From Eubacteriales Family XIII. Incertae Sedis bacterium (lineage in GTDB: Bacteria; Bacillota; Clostridia; Peptostreptococcales; Anaerovoracaceae), in NCBI GenBank assembly GCA_031272365.1, contig JAISTX010000083.1, forward strand, positions 55,383-119,382: 64,000 bases of DNA, given 5' to 3'. The notes under the pieces are model-generated. The model ran no database searches, was not told the origin of the DNA, and worked only from the letters and a program-made list of their open reading frames with translations. The position numbers and the translations under genes were made by a program. Below, in pieces: positions 50,166-58,868 of the stretch (the first letter of the stretch is position 1; each line of letters opens with the position of its first letter).

Positions 50166-51038
50166 CCGCGGGGCCCGGGGCTTGACCTGCACGGCCAGGA
50201 TGCCGGCGAAGATGAGGGCGCAGCCTGCGTAGCTTCTGCCGGTCATGATTTCCTGGAGGAGGAGGGCGCCGCCGAGGACGGAGAAGACCGACTCCAGGGA
50301 GAAGATGACGGCGGCCTTGCCCGGCGCCACGTGGCGCTGGCCGATGATCTGGAGGGTGTAGGACAGGCCGATCGCGCCGAGGCCCCGGTAGAGGATCGGG
50401 CCGATCGCGCCCAAAAGCTGCGCGGGGGCGGCCTGCTCGCCCGTGAAATGCGCGATCGGGACGCAGAGGATGCCGTTGAACACGAACTGGCCGAACGAGA
50501 GCCACAGGGGCGGCACGGACGGGCCGTACCGGTCGATCACGAGGATGTGGCCGGCCCAGAAGAACGCGCCGAGGAAGATCAGCACGTCGCCCGCCGTCAG
50601 GCCGCCGAGCCCCTCGCCCGCCTTCACGCAGAGGAAGTACGAGCCGACGAGCGCCAGCGCCGCGCCGACCCAGACCCGCAGCTCCGCGCGCCGCTTGACG
50701 AAGATGCCGAAGATCGGGACGAGGATGATGTACAGCGAGGTCAGGAAGCCCGCCTTGCCCGCCGAGCCCGTCAGGCTGACGCCGATCTGCTGCAGCGCGC
50801 TCGCGGCGAAGAGGACGATGCCGCAGACGAGGGCCGGCTTCACGAGGCCCCTCCAGTCCACAGGCCGCCTGTCCGTCGCGAGGATCACGGGCACGAGGCT
50901 CGCCGCGCCGACGAAAAACGAGGCCGCGTTGAAGGCGAAGGGCCCCAGGTAGTCCATCCCGGACACCTGCGCAACAAAAGAAAACCCCCAGATCAGCGAG
51001 GTTAGGAATAATAATATTGTTGCCTGCGTCTCCCTCAC
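50163..51038 (-). CDS. EamA/DMT-family transporter
   Basis: A 291-residue inner-membrane protein of ten helices made of two EamA repeats, typical of metabolite or amino-acid exporters. Family features include SLIWGFSFVAQ at the start, a first repeat ending with GKAGFLTSLYIILVPIFG, and EAM-like LESVFSVLGGALLLQE in the second. The start codon is GTG, 2 bases after the ATPase stop, so it is translated with ABC system 2. An exporter downstream of an importer could relieve excess or swap substrates; the solute is unknown. Confidence 0.9.
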   Translation of the reverse strand: MRETQATILLFLTSLIWGFSFVAQVSGMDYLGPFAFNAASFFVGAASLVPVILATDRRPVDWRGLVKPALVCGIVLFAASALQQIGVSLTGSAGKAGFLTSLYIILVPIFGIFVKRRAELRVWVGAALALVGSYFLCVKAGEGLGGLTAGDVLIFLGAFFWAGHILVIDRYGPSVPPLWLSFGQFVFNGILCVPIAHFTGEQAAPAQLLGAIGPILYRGLGAIGLSYTLQIIGQRHVAPGKAAVIFSLESVFSVLGGALLLQEIMTGRSYAGCALIFAGILAVQVKPRAPR

Positions 51039-51040
51039 GT

Positions 51041-51808
51041 TCAGCCTTGCTGCAATATACTACGCATGAACTGCTGCGCGCGCGGGCTCTCCGGGCTCTT
51101 GAAGAAGACCTCCGGCGGCGCGACCTCGACGACCTCGCCCTCCGCCATGAAGACGACGCGGTCCGCCGCCTCCCGCGCGAAGCCCATCTCGTGCGTCACG
51201 ACGAGCATCGTCATCCCGCTCTTCGCGAGGTCGATCATCACGTGCAGCACGTCCTCGACTAGCTCCGGGTCGAGCGCCGACGTGGGCTCGTCGAAGAGCA
51301 TGATCTCCGGCTCCATCGCGAGCGCCCGCGCGATCGCGACGCGCTGCTGCTGCCCTCCGGACAGCCTGGCCGGGTACTCGCCCAGCTTGTCGCCGAGCCC
51401 GACCTTCTCGAGCAGGGACCTGGCCTTTTGCGCCGCCGCCACCCGGCTCTCGTTCTTCACGTTGACCGGCGCGAGCATCACGTTCTCCAGCGCCGTCTTG
51501 TGCGGGAAGAGGTTGAACCGCTGGAACACCATGCCCGTCTTCAGCAGGATGCGCGTGCGGTCCTCCTTGCTCAGGTGGACGTGGGCGCGCCCATGCGTGC
51601 GCTTTTCGAGCAGCTCCTCGTCGATGTAGATCTCGCCGTCCGTGATCGTCTCCAGCCCGTTGATGCAGCGCAGGAACGTCGACTTGCCGGAGCCCGAGGG
51701 CCCGACGACCGCGATGACCTCGCCCTGCTCGACCGTGAGGCTCACGTTTCGAACGGCCTCCACCGTCGCAAATTTCTTATGGATGTTCACCGCCCGGATG
51801 ATCGCCAT
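51041..51808 (-). CDS. Polar amino-acid ABC transporter ATPase (system 2)
   Basis: A 255-residue GlnQ-type ATPase with Walker A GPSGSGKS, Q-loop FQRFNLFPH, signature LSGGQQQR, Walker B IMLFDEPTSALDP and the H-loop VTHEMGF. It aligns with the first half of the fused protein at 46466-48034 but stops at the normal place, with no racemase domain. It lies between the permease (19-base gap) and the EamA gene. Confidence 0.95.
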   Translation of the reverse strand: MAIIRAVNIHKKFATVEAVRNVSLTVEQGEVIAVVGPSGSGKSTFLRCINGLETITDGEIYIDEELLEKRTHGRAHVHLSKEDRTRILLKTGMVFQRFNLFPHKTALENVMLAPVNVKNESRVAAAQKARSLLEKVGLGDKLGEYPARLSGGQQQRVAIARALAMEPEIMLFDEPTSALDPELVEDVLHVMIDLAKSGMTMLVVTHEMGFAREAADRVVFMAEGEVVEVAPPEVFFKSPESPRAQQFMRSILQQG

Positions 51809-51827
51809 CGCACTTCCCCTGCGCCCG

Positions 51828-52490
51828 CTACTCGTAAAGCGAAAACTTCTTTTCGAGCCAGTTGAAAAGGATCGTAAACCCCGCCGTCAGCACGAGGTAG
51901 ATGGCCGCCGCCGGCAGGTAAACCAGCTGGCTCGACTTGGTCGCGGCGATCTGACTCGTCTTGAAAGCCAGATCCGGCAGCGAGATGATCGCGACGATCG
52001 ACGTGTCCTTCAGCACCATCACGAACTCGTTGCAGATCGGCGGGATCATGCGCCGGTAGGACTGCGGGATGATGACGAGCCGCATCGCCTGCCCGTGCGT
52101 CAGGCCGAGCGAACGCGCCGCCTCCATCTGCCCCTTGTCGATCGACTGGATCGCCGCGCGGATGATCTCCGCGAGATAAGCCGCCACGTTCAGCGAGAAA
52201 GCCACATAGGCCGCCATCAGGGGATCCTTCAGGTCGAAGACAGGAAAAAGCTCCGGGAGCACATAATAGATGAAAAGCAGCTGGATCAGCAGCGGCGTGC
52301 CGCGGAAGAGAAACACATAGGCAGACGCCGGCTTGCTGATGAGCGGGTTGCTCGAAATCTTGCCGATGGCGAGGAAAAACCCCAGCACCAACGCCACAGA
52401 AACGGAAATCACCGTCAGCTTGGCGGTAATGACCGTCGCTTGGAGCAGTGCCGGCATCCAGCCGGCGATGCGCAGAAGTGCGTCTTCCAA
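51828..52490 (-). CDS. Polar amino-acid ABC transporter permease (system 2)
   Basis: A 220-residue HisMQ-type permease with five or so helices, the RGTPLLIQLLFIYYVLPE motif and the coupling loop EAARSLGLTHGQAMRLVIIPQ. The track start is TTG, lying directly against the stop codon of the permuted binding protein with GAAGG just before; no Met occurs in the next ten residues. It is the partner of copy B of the permuted binding protein. Confidence 0.93.
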   Translation of the reverse strand: MEDALLRIAGWMPALLQATVITAKLTVISVSVALVLGFFLAIGKISSNPLISKPASAYVFLFRGTPLLIQLLFIYYVLPELFPVFDLKDPLMAAYVAFSLNVAAYLAEIIRAAIQSIDKGQMEAARSLGLTHGQAMRLVIIPQSYRRMIPPICNEFVMVLKDTSIVAIISLPDLAFKTSQIAATKSSQLVYLPAAAIYLVLTAGFTILFNWLEKKFSLYE

Positions 52491-53351
52491 TCAGCCTTCG
52501 CTCTTGACCACGATGCTCAGCCGGTTTGCCACATAGGGCTCCGTCAGCAGGTATTTTTCCTGGCGCTCCTCGTTGATCGAGACTGCCGAGATGATGCAGT
52601 CGTAGCTCCCTTTCTCGAGGCCCGCGAAAATGCCGTCGAAAGACGTGTTCTCAAACTCGACCTCGAGCCCGAGCAGCTCGCCGATCTTGTTTGCAACGTC
52701 GACGTCGAAGCCGACCTCCGTGAGCCCGTCTTCCGCGAGGTATTCCATCGGCGGGTAGCCGACCTCCATGCCGACCTTCAGCTTGCCTTCTTCCAGCGTG
52801 GTGAAGCCGCCCGGGATCTCCGGCGCCTCCGCCACGTTGCGCACGTCCACAAAGCCCTCGGTATCGCCGAAGTTCGCCTCCGCGATCGCGTCCATCGTGC
52901 CGTCCGCGTACATCGTATCAATCGCCGCCTCGACGGCCGCCGCCAGATCCGTCTGCTCCTTCAGGAAGCAGATGCCCATCGGCTCCGGCTCGTCGCTCAG
53001 CCACGAGCGCACGAAGCCGTCGTCGCCCGCCGTGTAGTAGCCCGAGACCACGCTGTCCACATAGACCGCGTCTATGCGCCCAAGGGAAAGGTCTTCAAAG
53101 CACTGGAGGATCTGCCGGTAGGACCGCACCTCAACGTCGTCCGCACCGTCCGGGTACAGCTCCTCGATGCTCTGCGCCGCCGTCGTCCCCGTCTGCACGC
53201 CGATGCTGTGCCCCGGGAAATCGTCCGGCGAAGCGACCACATCCGACGCTGCCGCCGCCGAGCCGCCGCCGCCGCCGCCGCCGCAGGCCGCCAGCACAAA
53301 GGCCATCAGCACGGCCAGACACAATACCCAACCTATTCTCGTCCTCTTCAT
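52491..53351 (-). CDS. Amino-acid-binding lipoprotein with circularly permuted SBP_bac_3 domain (copy B)
   Basis: A 286-residue lipoprotein (lipobox VLAAC, C23, then a Gly-rich linker). As in copy A, the half-domains are swapped. Residues ~38-165 match the C-terminal half of SBP_bac_3 (SPDDFPGHSIGVQTGTTAAQ, LSLGRIDAVYVDSVVSGYY, AIDTMYADGTMDAIAEANFG). Residues ~185-286 match the N-terminal half (KLKVGMEVGYPPMEY, VGFDVDVANKIGELLGLEV, KGSYDCIISAVSINEE) and end after TEPYVANRLSIVVK. The start is ATG at 53351 after AGAGGAG; the first 41 residues of the track ORF are not coding. It is the only binding protein of this operon, so the permuted form must work by itself. The gene follows the LCP gene by 19 bases. 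Confidence 0.87.
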   Translation of the reverse strand: MKRTRIGWVLCLAVLMAFVLAACGGGGGGGSAAAASDVVASPDDFPGHSIGVQTGTTAAQSIEELYPDGADDVEVRSYRQILQCFEDLSLGRIDAVYVDSVVSGYYTAGDDGFVRSWLSDEPEPMGICFLKEQTDLAAAVEAAIDTMYADGTMDAIAEANFGDTEGFVDVRNVAEAPEIPGGFTTLEEGKLKVGMEVGYPPMEYLAEDGLTEVGFDVDVANKIGELLGLEVEFENTSFDGIFAGLEKGSYDCIISAVSINEERQEKYLLTEPYVANRLSIVVKSEG

Positions 53352-53370
53352 CGTTTCTCCTCTTGCAAAT

Positions 53371-54498
53371 TCACTGCGCGCTCGCGTCCGCGTCGTCGCC
53401 CGTTTCCTCGGCGTCGTCCGCAGGCAGCGTATTCGTGTAGATCTGGCGCATCGTCTCTTCGATGACGCTCGCATCAGCCGGCTTCCAGAAGGACAGCCCG
53501 TCGATCATCCCGCTCGTGCCCGGCAGCACCACCGAGTGCACGTCGTCCATGCTCATGCCGACGGCCTTCGCCGCCATGTAGAGCATCGCGCGGTTCTTCA
53601 CGTTCGAGTCGACGTTCTCCTCGACCGAGTTGATGACCTTCGTCGCCTTCGACAGGCTCAGCGCCCGCTTGATCGTCGCCTTCATGAAGGACTGCTGCAT
53701 CTTCACGCGGCCGATGTCGCCCTCCGCGTAGCCCGTCTTCTGCCCGGACTCCGTGTAGCCCTGCCGGAACCGCAGCAGCTGCACCGCCTGCGCGCCGGTC
53801 AGCGTCTGCTGCCCCGCCTGCAGGTCGATGACCAGGTCATCCTTGTTGTCGTGCCCCGTGTCCGTGTAGCGCATGTCGAACGGCACATCGAACGGCACGC
53901 CGTCCATCGAGTCGATGATCTTCTCCACACCGTCGTACGTCACGACCGCGCAGTAGTTGATCTGCACGCCGCCGAGCAGGTCCTGGACCGCCCGCGCCGT
54001 CGCCATCGGGTCGCAGTAGTCCGGGTCGCCCGGATGGTTGATGTCCTCGAAGACCGAGTTGATCTTCAGCCAGCTCCCGCCGTACCCTTCCCTATAATAA
54101 TAGGTGTCGCGCGGTATGTTGATGATGGTGGCCGACTTTGACTGCGGATCGAAGCTGATGAGCATGATCGTGTCCGTCAGGCATTCGGCCGTCGTCCCGA
54201 GCAGCAGCGTGTTCACGCGCTTGGAACTGCCGAACTCCGTCGCGAAAATGCCCTTCGCCGGCAGCAGGATCTCGATGTCTTCCGCCGTCACGGGCAAGTC
54301 CTCGAACTCGCTGCTCGAAAAATAACCCTTGCCATTGTCCGTCACGTTCGTGTCCAAGAAATACTTGTTGAGCAGTGTCAGGCCGACCGTGCCGCCGATG
54401 ATCGCGACGGTGAGCGTAATGACAAAAACCTGAAGAAAGCCCGACCGTTTCGCCTTGGCTTTCCTCCTCCTCACCGCGACCGCTGTTCCGTTTGCCAT
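53371..54498 (-). CDS. LytR-CpsA-Psr (LCP) family cell-wall ligase
   Basis: LCP enzymes attach teichoic-acid or capsule polymers to peptidoglycan outside the membrane. The 375-residue protein has a basic N-terminus, one membrane anchor (~22-45) and the LCP domain (~85-320) with CLTDTIMLISFDP, the IPRDTYY motif that holds the lipid phosphate, and LLRFRQGY. The loop between anchor and domain is longer than usual. The C-terminus is a short acidic tail (DDAEETGDDADAS). It is 12 bases after hbd and probably co-transcribed. Confidence 0.92.
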   Translation of the reverse strand: MANGTAVAVRRRKAKAKRSGFLQVFVITLTVAIIGGTVGLTLLNKYFLDTNVTDNGKGYFSSSEFEDLPVTAEDIEILLPAKGIFATEFGSSKRVNTLLLGTTAECLTDTIMLISFDPQSKSATIINIPRDTYYYREGYGGSWLKINSVFEDINHPGDPDYCDPMATARAVQDLLGGVQINYCAVVTYDGVEKIIDSMDGVPFDVPFDMRYTDTGHDNKDDLVIDLQAGQQTLTGAQAVQLLRFRQGYTESGQKTGYAEGDIGRVKMQQSFMKATIKRALSLSKATKVINSVEENVDSNVKNRAMLYMAAKAVGMSMDDVHSVVLPGTSGMIDGLSFWKPADASVIEETMRQIYTNTLPADDAEETGDDADASAQ

Positions 54499-54510
54499 TG
54501 AACCTCCAGT

Positions 54511-55356
54511 TTAATTGTAGTCAAAAAATCCCGCACCGGATTTGCGCCCAAGGCTGCCGCCGCGCACCATTTTGCGGAGCAGCGGGTGCGCCCGGTATTT
54601 CGGGTCCCCCGTTTCGTTGTATAGCGTCTCCATGATGGAGAGGCATACATCCAAACCAATCAAATCGCCCAGCGCGAGCGGCCCCATCGGGTGGTTTGCG
54701 CCGAGCTTCATCGCCTCGTCGATGTCCGCCGCCGAAGCGACGCCGTCCGCGTAGATGCCCACGGCCTCGTTGATCATCGGCACGAGGATGCGGTTGACGA
54801 CGAACCCGGGCGCTTCCTGCACCTGGACCGGCGTCTTGCCGAGCGCCTTCGAGACCTCAATGACCGCCGCCTCCGTCGCATCCGACGTGTGCAGCCCCTT
54901 CGTGACCTCGACGAGCTTCATGACGGGCGCCGGGTTGAAGAAATGCATCCCGATGACCCGGTCCTGGCGCCCCGTCGCGTTCCCGATCTCCGTGATCGAG
55001 ACCGCGCTCGTGTTGCTCGAGAGGATCGTCTTCTCCTCCGCGAGCTTGTCCAGGTTCCCGAAGAGCTCCTTCTTGACCTCGAGGTTTTCGTAGATCGCCT
55101 CGATGACCAGGTCCGCGTCCTTCACGATATCGAGCGACGGGCTGTTTTTGATGCGCCCGAGCACCGCCTCTTTGTCCTCCGCGGAGATCTTCTCCTTCTC
55201 CACGAGCTTGGAGAGGTTCTTTTCGATCAGGGCGTAGCCCTTTTCGATCGCCGCTTCAAATAGATCCGTATACACGACTTCAAAACCGTTCTGCGCTGCC
55301 ACCTGAATGATGCCCGCACCCATAGTGCCCGCACCGATCACGCCGATTTTCTTCAT
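54511..55356 (-). CDS. hbd: 3-hydroxybutyryl-CoA dehydrogenase
   Basis: Oxidises or reduces 3-hydroxybutyryl-CoA/acetoacetyl-CoA with NAD(P), a step of butyrate-type fermentation or fatty-acid turnover. The 281-residue protein has the normal length: N-terminal Rossmann domain IGVIGAGTMGAGI, catalytic S-H-N set (SSNTSAVSI, MHFFNPAPVMKLVE, and N in GFVVNRIL) and the helical C-terminal domain. The start is ATG at 55356, 10 bases after GGGAGG; the track's TTG start is too near. No other butyrate gene adjoins it. Confidence 0.95.
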   Translation of the reverse strand: MKKIGVIGAGTMGAGIIQVAAQNGFEVVYTDLFEAAIEKGYALIEKNLSKLVEKEKISAEDKEAVLGRIKNSPSLDIVKDADLVIEAIYENLEVKKELFGNLDKLAEEKTILSSNTSAVSITEIGNATGRQDRVIGMHFFNPAPVMKLVEVTKGLHTSDATEAAVIEVSKALGKTPVQVQEAPGFVVNRILVPMINEAVGIYADGVASAADIDEAMKLGANHPMGPLALGDLIGLDVCLSIMETLYNETGDPKYRAHPLLRKMVRGGSLGRKSGAGFFDYN

Positions 55357-55432
55357 AGCGAACAAACCTCCCTTTCCTTCTTTTCCATATTTCTTTTTCG
55401 CCGGGAATGCCCCGCGCGGAATCTATAGTTTA

Positions 55433-56680
55433 TCATGTCTGCGCCAGATAGTCCAGCATTCCTTTTTTGTACGCCTCCACGCCCGGCTGGTTGAACGGGT
55501 CGACGCCCATCAAGAGCCCCGTCACCGCGCACGTCAGCTCGAAAACGTAGACGAGCTGGCCGAAGCTGTAGGCGCTGTTGTCCGGGATGTACACGCGGAT
55601 GATGGGGATGTCCACGCCCCGGTGCGCCTTCGCCATCCCCTCGAGCACGGCGCGCGCAAACTCGCTGTACGAGCGCCCGGCGTAGTCGCCGGCATCCGCC
55701 CCCTCGATCGTGATGTCCGCCGTCGGGTCCTCCACGAAGAGCAGCGTCTCGTAGAAGATCTGACGCCCCTCCTGCAGGAACTGCCCCAGCGAGTGCAGGT
55801 CGCGGCTGATGCCGACCGGCGCCGGGAAGACGCCGCGGCCGTCCTTGCCCTCGCTCTCGCCGAACAGCTGCAGCACCCAGGCCGTGAAGTCCTCCACCGA
55901 CGGGTCGAAGAACGAGACCGTCTCGACGGTCTTCTGCCCCTCGAGCACCGCGCGCACACACGCAAACCGCTTCGCCGCCGCCACGAGCCCCGGCTCCTCC
56001 GCCGAGGCCGCGCCGGACAGCATCTGCCGGATGTCGAGCCCCGCGGCCGCAAGCGGCAGCAGCCCGACGGGCGACAGCACCGAGTAGCGGCCGCCGATGT
56101 CCGAGGGCAGCACGAACGAGGCATAGCCGTTCGCGTCGGCCTCGGCCTTCAGCTTGCCGCTCTTCGCGTCCGTGATCGCGTAGATGCGCTCATGCGCCCC
56201 CGCCTGCCCATATTTGTTGTATAAATAATTTTTCAGCGTGAGGAAGGCGACGCTGGGTTCGAGCGTGCCGCCCGACTTGCTGATGACGATGACGCATACG
56301 TCCCGGCCTTCGAGCTTGTCCAGGAGCCGCTGGTGGTAGGTGCCGCTCACATTGAAGCCCGCGAAGAAGACCTCCGGCCAGGCGCCGGGCTTCTTGGAGT
56401 CCGGGCGGTCGATGAAGGACAGGGCCGCGCGCGCGCCGAGGTAGGAGCCGCCGATGCCGATGACGACGAAGGCGTCGCATTTGCCCGCGATCTCCGCCGC
56501 CGTGCGCTCGATGCGGGACAGCTCGTCCTCGGGGAAATGCGCCGCGTAGTCCACCCAGCCCGTGAAGGCCATGTCCTTCTCGTAGAGCTTCGCGACGGCG
56601 GCGTCTGCCTCGCCGGCCCGCGCGTCGGCCTCCGCCAGCGTGGCTTCCGCCATTTCGTAGTCGATATGGATGCTTTTCAT
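55433..56680 (-). CDS. pgi: Glucose-6-phosphate isomerase
   Basis: Interconverts glucose-6-P and fructose-6-P. At 415 residues it is a little shorter than the usual ~450 of the Firmicutes-type enzyme. The sugar-phosphate SIS motifs are present: VVIGIGGSYLGARA, ISKSGGT-EP, and GGRYSVLSPVGLLPLA, with GVDPFNQPGVEAYKK near the end carrying the catalytic Lys. The start is ATG at 56680 after GGAGGGAAG; the 13 residues before it in the track are not coding. It follows the capD-like gene by 48 bases, which links central sugar phosphates to surface-sugar synthesis. Confidence 0.94.
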   Translation of the reverse strand: MKSIHIDYEMAEATLAEADARAGEADAAVAKLYEKDMAFTGWVDYAAHFPEDELSRIERTAAEIAGKCDAFVVIGIGGSYLGARAALSFIDRPDSKKPGAWPEVFFAGFNVSGTYHQRLLDKLEGRDVCVIVISKSGGTLEPSVAFLTLKNYLYNKYGQAGAHERIYAITDAKSGKLKAEADANGYASFVLPSDIGGRYSVLSPVGLLPLAAAGLDIRQMLSGAASAEEPGLVAAAKRFACVRAVLEGQKTVETVSFFDPSVEDFTAWVLQLFGESEGKDGRGVFPAPVGISRDLHSLGQFLQEGRQIFYETLLFVEDPTADITIEGADAGDYAGRSYSEFARAVLEGMAKAHRGVDIPIIRVYIPDNSAYSFGQLVYVFELTCAVTGLLMGVDPFNQPGVEAYKKGMLDYLAQT

Positions 56681-56728
56681 GGGGTCTTCCCTCCTTTCGG
56701 GGTTCCCTTTTTCCGGCAATGCGTTGTC

Positions 56729-58687
56729 TTAGTCCCGGATCTGGCCCGTGTAGCCCGCGGGCTCCTGCTTGTCCTTCTTGTCCTTCTTCTGCGCCGCCGT
56801 CTGGCGGGAGGCTGACGGGAAGATGCGCCCGAGCAGGGCCACCGCGTCCGCGTCGTCCATCTTGCCGGGGTTCTGGTACCAGAGCTCCGACCAGTGCGGC
56901 AGCTTCGCCGCCTTGCCGCCGCTCGTCAGCCACAGCCTGTCCGAGACGGGCTCCATCTGGCCGGACGACACGGCCGCGTCCTCATAGGGCTTCTCGCCGG
57001 AGCGCAGCTGCGTGATCGTGATGTCGACGTCCTCGTAGGCGTGCCGCCCCCCGAGCCGGATGACCGCCTCCGCGAGCGCGTAGATCTCCGTGCGCTCCCC
57101 GGGGCCGATCTCGTAGATCTCGCCGCCCTCCGCGTAGGCCGCCGCCTGGAGCGTCAGCAGCGCCGTCTCCTCCGCGCTCACGTACTCGCGCGCGAGGTCC
57201 TTGTCCGCGACCGTGAGCGGGCCGCCCAGGGCCAGCTGCCGCTCGAAGATGTCGATCACGTTCCCGCGCGCCTCGATGAGGTTCGGGAAGCGCACGACCG
57301 TGTAGGCCGCCTCGCTCTGCAGATCCTTCTCGAGGGCGTACATCTCCGCGACCCTTTTGCAGGCGGCGGCGACGCTCACCGGGACGCGGGCGCGCACGGT
57401 GGAGGCCAGGATCAGCTTCTGCGCCGCGTACTCGTCCGCGAGGTCGGCGCAGATCTGGAGGCCGACGATGTTCGTCAGGAAGGCCTCCCGGGGGTTCGTC
57501 TGGATGAGGGGGATCTGCTTCAGCTCCGCCGCATGGAACACCAGATGCGGCCGGAACGCCGAGAACACGCGGCGCATCGTCTCCACGTCGCGGACCGACG
57601 CGACGACGCTGCGGAACTCCGGGTCGCCGGCCTCGCGCGGGCCGCCGGATTGGAATCCGATCTCCGCCGCCAGGAGCGCCAGGTTGTCCTCGTCCGTGTC
57701 GAGCGCGATGAGGCGCCTCGGCTTGTAGCGCAGGATCTGCCGGCAGAGCTCCGCGCCGTAGGTGCCCGCGCCCCCGGTCACGAGGACGACGCGCCCGCGG
57801 ATGAGCTCCCCGACGAGCTTGTGGTCGATGTGCGGCCGCTCCCTGCCGAAATAGTCGGAAATCGTCGGCTGCTTCAGATCGTCGATGCGCACCGGCGCCC
57901 CCTCCTTCTCCCGGAGCATGCGGCTCATGCGCGGCGGGAGCATCCGGATCGTGCAGCGCGTCTTCACGCATTCGCGCAGCGTGAGCGCGATCTGCCGCCG
58001 GCCCGCCACGGGGTTTGCGATCCAGATCTCGTCGATGCTCTTGCGGCGCGCCAGCACGCGGATCTCCTTCCGCCCGTGCACCATTTCCACGCCCCGCAGG
58101 ATCATCCCGTCGTTGTTTTTGTCCTCGATCACCACGACCTCCGGCCGCAGCTTCAGGTTCGGCTCGTTCTCGATCTGCTCGATCAGGCCCGCCGCCGCGA
58201 CCTCCGTCCCGACGATCATGACGCGCCGCGTGCTTTTCCGCCCGAAATGCCGCCGCGCGCTCCTGCGCTCCCCGTCTTCGTCCTGCGCCCGCGTGTGCGC
58301 GTACAGGCTCTCGGACGGCGCGAAAAGCACGACGAAGCGGACCACGAAGACGAGCACCAGGTCGATGAAGAACGAGAGCAGGATGAACACCGGCTGCGTC
58401 GCGGGCTCGATCCCGATGAGCGTGGCCGCCGTCACGGCCGCGAGCGTGCCCGAGCCCGTCGCGAGCAGGATGCGCCGGTAGTCGTTCGCGTTTGCGTATT
58501 CAAACAGGATGCGGTAGATCGCCGCCGCGAAGAACACGGCGACTTTGATCGCGATGAGGATGAAAAACACGCGCGGGAAGGCGTTGGACGGCTCGTCCGT
58601 CGCCAGCATCCACGTAAGGAAATAGGACCCGCTGAAGGCAGCGACGTCCAGCAACACCAGGATCATGACTCGAGCGTATTTCCCCAA
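56729..58687 (-). CDS. CapD/FlaA1-like NDP-sugar dehydratase family membrane protein, active-site motif altered
   Basis: A 652-residue protein with four N-terminal membrane helices (~8-130), a CoA-binding-like Rossmann domain (~155-290) and a C-terminal SDR domain (~300-600), the architecture of PglF/WbpM/CapD enzymes that start bacillosamine or QuiNAc synthesis. Two hallmark motifs differ: the NAD loop reads VTGGAGTYGAEL, and the usual S-TDKA-(P)-MG-SK region reads ASTVRARVPVSVAAACK, losing the catalytic Asp, Lys and Met while keeping the last Lys. Activity is thus doubtful. The start codon is TTG, 5 bases after AGGAGG. First gene of a unit running through pgi. Confidence 0.85.
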   Translation of the reverse strand: MGKYARVMILVLLDVAAFSGSYFLTWMLATDEPSNAFPRVFFILIAIKVAVFFAAAIYRILFEYANANDYRRILLATGSGTLAAVTAATLIGIEPATQPVFILLSFFIDLVLVFVVRFVVLFAPSESLYAHTRAQDEDGERRSARRHFGRKSTRRVMIVGTEVAAAGLIEQIENEPNLKLRPEVVVIEDKNNDGMILRGVEMVHGRKEIRVLARRKSIDEIWIANPVAGRRQIALTLRECVKTRCTIRMLPPRMSRMLREKEGAPVRIDDLKQPTISDYFGRERPHIDHKLVGELIRGRVVLVTGGAGTYGAELCRQILRYKPRRLIALDTDEDNLALLAAEIGFQSGGPREAGDPEFRSVVASVRDVETMRRVFSAFRPHLVFHAAELKQIPLIQTNPREAFLTNIVGLQICADLADEYAAQKLILASTVRARVPVSVAAACKRVAEMYALEKDLQSEAAYTVVRFPNLIEARGNVIDIFERQLALGGPLTVADKDLAREYVSAEETALLTLQAAAYAEGGEIYEIGPGERTEIYALAEAVIRLGGRHAYEDVDITITQLRSGEKPYEDAAVSSGQMEPVSDRLWLTSGGKAAKLPHWSELWYQNPGKMDDADAVALLGRIFPSASRQTAAQKKDKKDKQEPAGYTGQIRD

Positions 58688-58711
58688 TGATTCCTCCTCA
58701 CACCTACTGAT

Positions 58712-58740
58712 ATTCTATGGTGCGAAAGCCGCAATATCAA
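58712..58740 (-). promoter_or_regulatory. Promoter of the capD-like operon
   Basis: TTGATA, 17-base spacer, TAGAAT on the minus strand, about 25 bases before the TTG start. Confidence 0.65.
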
Positions 58741-58775
58741 CGACTATTACAAATATGTCACGAAAACGTCATGCT

Positions 58776-58825
58776 AAAAAACAGGAATCCGGCTGCGACA
58801 TAGGGGGGGGGACCGCAGCCGGATT
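58776..58825 (-). terminator. Rho-independent terminator of the right-hand surface-protein gene
   Basis: A perfect 12-bp stem (AATCCGGCTGCG and complement, arms 58786-58797 and 58814-58825) with a 16-base loop. On the minus strand it is followed by CCTGTTTTTT. Confidence 0.85.
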
Positions 58826-58833
58826 ATGGAAAG

Positions 58834-58851
58834 AACTACAGCGCTGTAGTT
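58834..58851. repeat. 18-bp perfect palindrome
   Basis: AACTACAGCGCTGTAGTT lies between the surface-protein stop and its terminator. It may be part of the 3' structure or a protein site. Confidence 0.5.
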
Positions 58852-58868
58852 TCTCGCTTAGTTGCCGG

